From Candidatus Parcubacteria bacterium (GTDB lineage Bacteria > Patescibacteriota > Minisyncoccia > UBA6257 > JAPLYJ01), in NCBI GenBank assembly GCA_026395655.1, contig JAPLYJ010000030.1, positions 1 to 5,178 of the forward strand: a stretch of 5,178 nt of DNA. The letters run 5' to 3'. The notes under the pieces were generated by a model. It saw only the letters and a program-made list of their open reading frames with translations, was not told the origin of the DNA and made no database searches. Of the stretch, positions 1 through 5,178 are shown in pieces. The number at the start of each line of letters is the position of its first letter. The first letter of the stretch is position 1. The translations under genes and the position numbers were made by a program.

Positions 1-436
1 AGGTAATGCTGATAATACAGCTATGGATGAGGTTTCCGGACAAACAGGCGCAGGTAAAATTTGGTTTGAAGCCATGAATTATCTTTTAAATACCTCTTAC
101 AATCAAAAAAACAAATTTGATTTTAATTTTTTAATTCCTTTTTACCAAGACAATCAAATAGATTACGGACTCAAAGGAGATGATTACGAAAAAATAAGAA
201 ATATGCTTTTAGACAAACAATTGGTCACGTACCCTCAAGACGGAGATATTTTTCTTTCAGATAAAGACAGTAGCCTAATATTAAAAAGCCTTAAAGAAGC
301 CCAATGGTTTTTAAACGGCAATCTTATTTACACGGGAAGCCACGGTACCTATCCCATGGCAAAAAAAGGTGAGCATGAATTAATCGTCAAATTTATTGAC
401 GGAACAGAAGAAAAAATTTCTTTTTTGATAAGATAG
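1..436 (+). CDS. pbpC: Penicillin-binding protein 1C, C-terminal fragment (5' end outside the window)
   Basis: The frame is open from the left edge (first whole codon at base 2) to a TAG at 434-436, giving 144 visible residues. The ATG at 23 is an internal methionine, because the codons before it (GNADNTA) continue a family motif. The first ~30 residues, GNADNTAM...VSGQTGAGKIW, match the end of the PBP1C transpeptidase domain, where related proteins read like GNNDN...VSGxTGAxPIW. The catalytic Ser and KTG motifs lie upstream, out of view. After a linker, about residues 73-144 (bases ~218-433) fit the PBP1C C-terminal domain (BiPBP_C, PF06832): YPQDGDIFL, then WFLNGNLI, then KKGEHELIVKFIDG. 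Known for the family: a membrane-anchored bifunctional glycosyltransferase/transpeptidase acting on peptidoglycan outside the cytoplasmic membrane. The C-terminus looks complete. Its neighbour is a convergent A2M gene, a known partner of pbpC, which supports the call. The class is fairly certain; glycosyltransferase content cannot be seen here. Confidence 0.88.
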   Translation, partial: GNADNTAMDEVSGQTGAGKIWFEAMNYLLNTSYNQKNKFDFNFLIPFYQDNQIDYGLKGDDYEKIRNMLLDKQLVTYPQDGDIFLSDKDSSLILKSLKEAQWFLNGNLIYTGSHGTYPMAKKGEHELIVKFIDGTEEKISFLIR

Positions 437-437
437 A

Positions 438-3400
438 TTATTTTACTTCGAAATAGCTTCCAGCATTGCGTCCAAAATTTTCAGGATAATACATTTCTAA
501 AACCTGAGCTGGTAGATGACTATAGTTACCTTTGATTAAAGCCCGAGCGTAATAATCAAATTTATAAACACCTGGGGACAAATTACCACAATACGCAAAA
601 ATCCTATCATCTTTTAATTCTTGATATATAGGGCTGATAAGCTGACCTGATCCATAATCTTCTACTTCCCAATTTTGTTTTTGCTGTCCTTGTTGATCTA
701 ATCTTAAAGATTGATCAGAAGTAGCTAGAGACATATTTACTAATTCCATACCTGCTGGGATATAATCTTCTAACATGACAAAATTACGTTCTTTAGGTAC
801 CACAAATTCCACATGTGCTCTAATTACTTCTCCTTGTTTAACGCTAATTAGTGGAGATTGATTTTTCATATCGCTTAACGCATAGAAATTTCGCATGACT
901 GAAAAACCTTCATCTCTAGGAGGCATTTGATCTATAGGCAGATAGTATTTCAAAGCCATATCATAATACAAAGTACCTTTTACAGCATTCTTGTCTGTTT
1001 TTTTAAGATCCAAAACACCAATTTTGTTTATAGGCAAAGAACTCATGGGCAATGTTTCTTGATATTGACTGAAAATATTTTTCTTATTAAACTCATAAGC
1101 ACCCATCTCTTTGCCATCTAAAGCATAACTAAAATTAAAATTAGCTTCTGTTTCTTTTTTCCATTTCAAATAATCAGAAAAAGCATCTATTACTGAAATT
1201 GTATTATTAGTTGATCCCCAGCTACCATCTTTAGCACGGCTAGCTAAAAGCCAACGCAAGACTTTATCTCTAATAGGATTTTCCAATTGATTTAAAGACA
1301 TGACTTTCAAATACAAAGCTGTATTTTTAATTGAAGTCTCATAATATTCCCAGCTCGTTACTATACCAGAAGCCAAATATGCACCACGGCTATCTATCTC
1401 CATGCGATTGTTCAAAACCTTATAAATGGCATTTTTCTGTGCTACATTCAAAATATTGTTTGACATCAAGGCTAATTGGGTCAACGAAACACTGCTAATT
1501 CTTTCATTGAGAAAAGCTTTATCATTTAACGCAGCTATCACTTTTTCTTTCAGGCTAGTTAAACGCTGGCTTTCCCCTGCTTTATCTAAAATATATAAAG
1601 TTAAAATAAGATTATTCCTATTAGATTCTATATTTTTATCATTAGATAATTTATTATACACGAAATCAATCGCCCTAGTTTTTACATCGCTTTTTACATT
1701 AAAACCAGCTTTCTGCAAATAAGAAAAGACATCTAAAACATATAAGGTTAGATGATAGTCTCCAGAACCTTGATTGCTCCAATAATCAAAACCTCCGTCC
1801 CAATTCTGATTTTGATATAATTCATTTAATCCTAAATCCACAGCTTCTTCCAAGGTATATTCTTTTCCTTTGAATTTAATTTTTTTCAAATTTACATTTT
1901 CAGAAACATTAGGAATATTTAATCCTGACTTTAAAACAGAGAGAGTTTTTAATTGGCTGGCTATCTGCTCAGTACAGCCATAAGGGAATTCCATGAGATA
2001 ATTTAAGCTATCTGAAAGATAGTTAGCTAAAGTAGCGCTAGCTGTTAATTTCAAGCCACCCTTGCCTGCCACAATATTATCCGGCAGATATATATATTCT
2101 CTGTAATTAGGCACACTAGTAAAATTAGCTGTGGCTACTGATTCATATGAATTATCCGCGGTAATTTTTAAATTTTGTGCCACGCTATCTTCGTATATAC
2201 CAGTTTTAGCTAATAAGGCAAAAGGTAAGGTACCTTCTTTGATATCACTAGGAGCTTGCACCTTGAAATAAACTGTTTCATTAGCGCCATTTGCCAATGA
2301 TAAAGTTTTAATACCTTTGTCATCTTTCAAAGTTAAACCATCACTTTGATAAGAAACATTAATTTTTTGATTTTTACCTGTTTGATTAAATACCTGGGCA
2401 CCAATGTAAAATGTATCCCCAGAAATTGCAAACCTTGGTTTTAAAGGCACTACCATGAGATTTTTCTTAGCCATGATTTCAGTGTACCCTGCTCCTAATT
2501 TGGTATCTTCAGTCACCGCGATTGTTTCTAATTGCCAAGTTGTAAGATTGTCAGGTAATTTAAATTTAATTTGAGCTTTACCGCTTGAATCAGTATTAAT
2601 TACTGCCTGCCAATATGCCGTATCTTTAAATTCTCCTCGCTGACGAGTGGATAGGTCAGATCCTCCACCACCTCCTTTTGTACTATCCATACTTGTCTCG
2701 CTACCCCAAATTTGAACTGTTTTTAAAACATTTTTAATATTAGATGCCGTAGAAACAGTTAGAGGAAATCCGCTATAGAAAAATGCCATCGGATCTTTTT
2801 TAGGATTGCCTTTTAAGGCTAAAACGCTAGCATCTACTACTGCCAAAGAAACTTCTGCGCTTTTACCCAGTCCATTTACATCTGTTACTTGTATGCCTGC
2901 ATTTACTTCTTCTCCAGGTAAATATGTTTTTTTGTCCGGATTAACATTAATATTTAATTTATATGTATCAGTGTTAACCTTAAATTCTGTGCTGCCAAAT
3001 TTTACCCCAGGCTCAGAAGAAATTAAAGTAGCAGACAAAAAGATATTGGGGAAATATTCTGCTTTTGCTTCAAATCCGTATTCATATAAATTGCCTGTTA
3101 TTTCTTTAACTTCATAAGAATAGATTTTGCCTCTTTCTAAGGTAATCAAAGCTTTAGCTTTTGCCCAAGGAGATTTGATAATAACACTACCTCTTTCACC
3201 AACCTTTAAATTTGTTTTGTTAGCTTTGATTTCTAAATCAGAATCATCAGTATTCATTACAGCTACAGAACCTGATCCGTAAACGTAAAAACTGTAATAA
3301 TTATTAATTTCATTACCATTGCCATCAATAGCTTTAGCGTGAGCTTCATATTCACCTTCTTCTAATAATTGGAAATCTACAGCACCCTGACCATTAGCAC

Positions 3401-5178
3401 CAGTATTAACTTTTAAATTTTTTACATTTTTTTCAGTTCTGTCCCAAATATATTCATATCCGCCAGAAGGACCTTGTCTTTTTTGATATACCCAATCAAT
3501 CTTACTGATAGACAAATCAATATTTTTCACACTAACATTTTTACCGTTTGTATCTACTGTCTTAATTTTCCATTGACCTTTTTCATTTTTAGACAAGAAA
3601 TATTTATTCAAATTCAAGCCAATGTAAAAATCACCAGCATGCATAATCAAGGATTTTTGGCTAGAAACAGATTGCCCATCTTTATTCTTAGCAGTCACAT
3701 CAAAAACTAAAATTTTACTTTTACGATCTTTTACATCTGAAAACAACTTAGTAGTGTCTAAAGATTGATTGATAGCAGCCTTTCCTTTTTCATCTAAAGT
3801 AGCATTATTCCTCAATATGAACTTATCGCCATATTCATAAGCCCCATTAGTCCAAGCTTGACCGTTAAATTCATAATAAGTTTTATCATCGATATCTTGA
3901 TAGCGATCAAAATAATAATTCTGACTACTTAAAGTATATTCTACCTCACCCCCTGATAGTGGTACGCCAAAATAATAGTTAGCATCCACTTTCATTTTTA
4001 AATCTTCTTTAGAAATATATTCTTCTTTGTCCGTAGAAAGTTTTACCTCAAAAGGAGCAGGTACATATTCTTCTACATCGAAAAAAGTACAACCGCTGTA
4101 ATCAATACAAACTGAATATCCTCCTAAAGCTGCGTTATCAGGTAAAATTAATTTTGTATCAAAAGTACCAAATTTATTAATTTCTAGATTCTGCGTCAAT
4201 ATTTCTTTACCCTGAGGATCAACTACTTTTAAATTTAATTTTTTCTGACGATACACTTCGTAGCTACCATCGTACCCGATACGACTAATGCCTTTCAAAT
4301 AAACTGTATGAGAAGGCCTGTAAATAGGTCTGTCAGTATAGACATAAATTCTTCTAGCTATTGAAGCTGAAGAAGCATAATTTAATTCCGCTCTCATGGG
4401 AGAAATAATTGTGCTATCTAAGCCGGAAGTAATTATTGCTCCAGATAAATCAGATAATACTCCTGTTAAAGCCAAACCTTGGCCATCTGTGTTGTAAGAA
4501 GTATCTGAGCCAACCCAATTATTATCTTTTAATTGATATAAGCTGATTTTAACATTTGCAGCTGGGTTTAAGTCAGAAAGATTGGTCACCCAATAAAGAT
4601 TACGCCAATTTTGAGATTTATTCCCTAACTCAGACTGACTAATATCTATATTTTGATAATCAGGTAAAATTTTCTTTTCTACCACAGAAAGATTAGTAAC
4701 ACTTAAAAATGTTTTTTCACGTATTAAAGTTTTTTTACCCTCATAATCGGTATCGTAATAATTCGGATTAGTTAAAGTTATAACATAATGGCCTAAAGCA
4801 TCAGGAAAATATTTTTTCAATTCTACGTCAAAATAATTCTTCACCCAATATTTTTTAGGCAAATCTATCCTCTCAATTTTTTTCTCTTCGCAACCATACG
4901 TTTTACCTGAATCATAATAATCACTGGTAGCTTGCATAAAATTAAAAGCGCTTAAGCGACATATTTCTAAATCAGCATAATCCCAATTTTCAGCAGCATA
5001 TGTTAATTTAGTTTTACTAGGAGTTGTTACATTAAAAGCTTTTTGCAAATGGAAAAAACCCAATTTATTATACGGCATATCCCCAGTTTTAAAGGTTGAT
5101 GAAATATTGTTTTTTTGACCAAAAACATCTTCCATATTCACATTTAAAACATAATTAGTTTGGGGCATCAAACCATAG
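438..5178 (-). CDS. Thioester-type bacterial alpha-2-macroglobulin, N-terminus outside the window
   Basis: The frame is open from the right edge to a TAA at 440-438. A TTG at 5171 and an ATG at 5168 could be read as starts, but in-frame codons (Tyr-Gly) precede them. The sequence there, LMPQTNYVLNVNMEDVFG, is the middle of an Ig-like (Big_5-type) domain, so the gene is cut by the window. Numbering from 5171 (1,577 residues), the order is: end of Ig-like domain (1-30); N-terminal MG region with a bMG3-like part (~155-270); MG2 domain with the signature VYTDRPIYRPS (~274-375); bMG5/bMG6-like domains (~376-635); bait-region domain ending VVDASVLAL (~645-786); bait/linker with Gly5 (~788-850); A2M core, LPDNLTTWQLETIAVTEDT (~851-935); thioester domain with PYGCTEQ (Cys1066, Gln1069; ~1040-1340); MG10-like C-terminus (~1395-1577). 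Family role: an extracytoplasmic, often lipid-anchored, protease trap. Bait cleavage collapses the protein and exposes the thioester, which binds the protease covalently. E. coli yfhM is the model. The visible part alone approaches usual bacterial A2M length (roughly 1,500-2,000). No break is seen. Confidence 0.95.
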   Translation of the reverse strand, partial: YGLMPQTNYVLNVNMEDVFGQKNNISSTFKTGDMPYNKLGFFHLQKAFNVTTPSKTKLTYAAENWDYADLEICRLSAFNFMQATSDYYDSGKTYGCEEKKIERIDLPKKYWVKNYFDVELKKYFPDALGHYVITLTNPNYYDTDYEGKKTLIREKTFLSVTNLSVVEKKILPDYQNIDISQSELGNKSQNWRNLYWVTNLSDLNPAANVKISLYQLKDNNWVGSDTSYNTDGQGLALTGVLSDLSGAIITSGLDSTIISPMRAELNYASSASIARRIYVYTDRPIYRPSHTVYLKGISRIGYDGSYEVYRQKKLNLKVVDPQGKEILTQNLEINKFGTFDTKLILPDNAALGGYSVCIDYSGCTFFDVEEYVPAPFEVKLSTDKEEYISKEDLKMKVDANYYFGVPLSGGEVEYTLSSQNYYFDRYQDIDDKTYYEFNGQAWTNGAYEYGDKFILRNNATLDEKGKAAINQSLDTTKLFSDVKDRKSKILVFDVTAKNKDGQSVSSQKSLIMHAGDFYIGLNLNKYFLSKNEKGQWKIKTVDTNGKNVSVKNIDLSISKIDWVYQKRQGPSGGYEYIWDRTEKNVKNLKVNTGANGQGAVDFQLLEEGEYEAHAKAIDGNGNEINNYYSFYVYGSGSVAVMNTDDSDLEIKANKTNLKVGERGSVIIKSPWAKAKALITLERGKIYSYEVKEITGNLYEYGFEAKAEYFPNIFLSATLISSEPGVKFGSTEFKVNTDTYKLNINVNPDKKTYLPGEEVNAGIQVTDVNGLGKSAEVSLAVVDASVLALKGNPKKDPMAFFYSGFPLTVSTASNIKNVLKTVQIWGSETSMDSTKGGGGGSDLSTRQRGEFKDTAYWQAVINTDSSGKAQIKFKLPDNLTTWQLETIAVTEDTKLGAGYTEIMAKKNLMVVPLKPRFAISGDTFYIGAQVFNQTGKNQKINVSYQSDGLTLKDDKGIKTLSLANGANETVYFKVQAPSDIKEGTLPFALLAKTGIYEDSVAQNLKITADNSYESVATANFTSVPNYREYIYLPDNIVAGKGGLKLTASATLANYLSDSLNYLMEFPYGCTEQIASQLKTLSVLKSGLNIPNVSENVNLKKIKFKGKEYTLEEAVDLGLNELYQNQNWDGGFDYWSNQGSGDYHLTLYVLDVFSYLQKAGFNVKSDVKTRAIDFVYNKLSNDKNIESNRNNLILTLYILDKAGESQRLTSLKEKVIAALNDKAFLNERISSVSLTQLALMSNNILNVAQKNAIYKVLNNRMEIDSRGAYLASGIVTSWEYYETSIKNTALYLKVMSLNQLENPIRDKVLRWLLASRAKDGSWGSTNNTISVIDAFSDYLKWKKETEANFNFSYALDGKEMGAYEFNKKNIFSQYQETLPMSSLPINKIGVLDLKKTDKNAVKGTLYYDMALKYYLPIDQMPPRDEGFSVMRNFYALSDMKNQSPLISVKQGEVIRAHVEFVVPKERNFVMLEDYIPAGMELVNMSLATSDQSLRLDQQGQQKQNWEVEDYGSGQLISPIYQELKDDRIFAYCGNLSPGVYKFDYYARALIKGNYSHLPAQVLEMYYPENFGRNAGSYFEVK
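441..989 (-). other. C-terminal MG10-like domain of A2M
   Basis: Residues ~1395-1577. The segment starts KGTLYYDMALKYYLP, which fits the LYYxxxLxYY pattern opening the last domain of bacterial A2Ms (bMG10, PF17973), followed by PPRDEGFSVMRNFY, then VPKERNFVMLEDYIPAGMELVN and LSPGVYKFDYYARALIKGNY, and ends shortly after LEMYYPENFGRNAG. This is the usual ending of the family, so the C-terminus is complete. It contains one cysteine (Cys1528). Confidence 0.8.
1152..2054 (-). other. Thioester-containing (TED) helical domain of A2M
   Basis: Residues ~1040-1340. It begins GLKLTASATLANYLSDSLNYLMEFPYGCTEQ and continues through a series of helix-like segments (EEAVDLGLNELYQNQNW, DYHLTLYVLDVFSYLQKAG, NNLILTLYILDKAGE, SVSLTQLALMSNN, VLRWLLASRAKDGSWGS), typical of the alpha/alpha toroid of thioester proteins. 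The motif NWDGGFDYW after the thioester is the family's DGGFxxW-like repeat, seen again as KDGSWGS near the end. The domain carries the reactive bond that captures the attacking protease. Boundaries are estimated by eye. Confidence 0.85.
1965..1976 (-). other. Thioester motif Cys-Thr-Glu-Gln
   Basis: Residues 1066-1069 of the visible A2M, in the context FPYGCTEQIAS. Cys1066 (TGT, bases 1976-1974) and Gln1069 (CAG, bases 1967-1965) are the pair that forms the internal beta-cysteinyl-gamma-glutamyl thioester in A2M, C3 and C4 proteins, with GCxEQ as the shared pattern. Both residues are intact, so this is the thioester-bearing bacterial A2M class (like E. coli yfhM) rather than the class that lacks it. 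Confidence 0.95.
2622..2810 (-). other. Predicted bait region / exposed glycine-rich loop of A2M
   Basis: Residues ~788-850 of the visible A2M. The stretch lies directly after VVDASVLALKG, which corresponds to the conserved VDxSVLL segment just before the bait region in animal A2Ms, and directly before TAYWQAVINTDSSGKAQIKF, the start of the A2M core domain. It contains KGGGGGSDLSTRQRGEFKD, with five glycines at bases 2661-2675 and basic residues (Lys832, Arg843, Arg845, Lys849) that trypsin-like enzymes could cut, plus aromatic and Met positions earlier (MAFFYSGF). In the family, cleavage of this loop triggers the shape change. That this exact segment is cleaved is inferred from position and low complexity; its ends are approximate. 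Confidence 0.6.
4044..4352 (-). other. MG2 macroglobulin domain within the A2M gene
   Basis: Residues ~274-376 of the visible A2M fragment. The segment opens with IYVYTDRPIYRPSHTVYLKG, the hallmark of the MG2 family (PF01835), whose usual form is YTDRPIYRPGQTV with a glycine where this protein has serine. It continues with a beta-sandwich pattern (LNLKVVDPQGKEI, FGTFDTKLILPDNAALGGYSV) and a short CX5C pair (Cys355 and Cys361) before VEEYVPAPFEVKL, which leads into the next domain. MG2 is structural: it helps form the macroglobulin scaffold that holds the bait and thioester regions. The domain boundaries are estimates. Confidence 0.85.

Noticed and set aside
411..426. Inverted repeat of six A and six T around a four-base loop (GAAA on the - strand), just past the A2M stop and within the end of pbpC; considered as a shared terminator.
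   Set aside because: The stem is A-T only, has no G-C pairs, and is not followed by a clear T tract beyond the stem. Such runs are expected by chance in DNA this AT-rich, and it overlaps coding sequence that fits the PBP1C domain.
23..436. A stand-alone 137-residue protein starting at the ATG at base 23.
   Set aside because: The frame is open to the left edge and the residues before the ATG continue the PBP1C transpeptidase motif, so this is an internal methionine of a truncated larger gene.
927..3710. Four + strand open frames (927-1121, 1426-1722, 2806-3117, 3474-3710) opposite the A2M gene.
   Set aside because: They lie antisense to a well-conserved coding sequence, their translations show no recognisable domain, and they are best explained as by-products of the opposite strand's codon pattern.
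3840..3930. Tyrosine- and aspartate-rich segment of the A2M (residues ~414-444), considered as an inserted module or surface adhesin patch.
   Set aside because: It sits within an MG-type domain after the family-like YYFGVPLSGGEVEY segment, and loops of variable composition are normal there. There is no repeat structure or composition break to support an insertion.

Overview
The window holds the adjoining ends of two large bacterial cell-envelope genes. They point toward each other, fill nearly every base, and both run off the window. On the + strand (1-436) is the C-terminal end of a penicillin-binding protein of the PBP1C type: the last part of its transpeptidase domain plus the small C-terminal domain typical of that family. 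On the - strand (438-5178) is a bacterial alpha-2-macroglobulin (A2M), a very large protease-trap protein. About 1,580 residues are visible and the reading frame is still open at the right edge, so the true N-terminus (expected to carry a signal or lipoprotein peptide) lies outside the window. The two stop codons are separated by one base.

The A2M reads as an intact, functional-type protein. It has the end of an Ig-like domain, a series of macroglobulin (MG) domains including a clear MG2 signature, a bait-region segment with five consecutive glycines, the A2M core domain, a thioester-containing domain with an intact Cys-Thr-Glu-Gln motif, and a C-terminal MG10-like domain that ends naturally at a TAA stop. 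I see no frameshift or internal stop.

PBP1C and thioester-type A2M are known genomic neighbours in many bacteria (E. coli pbpC and yfhM, for example). The proposed shared role is envelope defence: A2M traps proteases that enter through a damaged wall, and PBP1C is thought to help repair peptidoglycan. Here the partnership is kept, but the genes are convergent, so they cannot share one operon transcript.

The DNA is strongly AT-rich (roughly one third G+C by eye), with AGA/AGG arginine codons in the stretch I read. Over about 1,700 codons there is no in-frame TGA and all tryptophans are TGG, which argues against lineages that recode TGA (mollicutes, Gracilibacteria/Absconditabacteria). The overall look, including an A2M that begins with Ig-like modules beside PBP1C, would suit a Patescibacteria/CPR-type genome or another uncultured AT-rich bacterium. 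This is a low-confidence inference.

I found no RNA gene, mobile element, CRISPR array, clear promoter or strong terminator, and no gene-free stretch longer than one base between the two CDSs. I do not see a hidden, undescribed system. The most noteworthy points are the inverted arrangement of the pbpC/A2M pair and the bait-region design.
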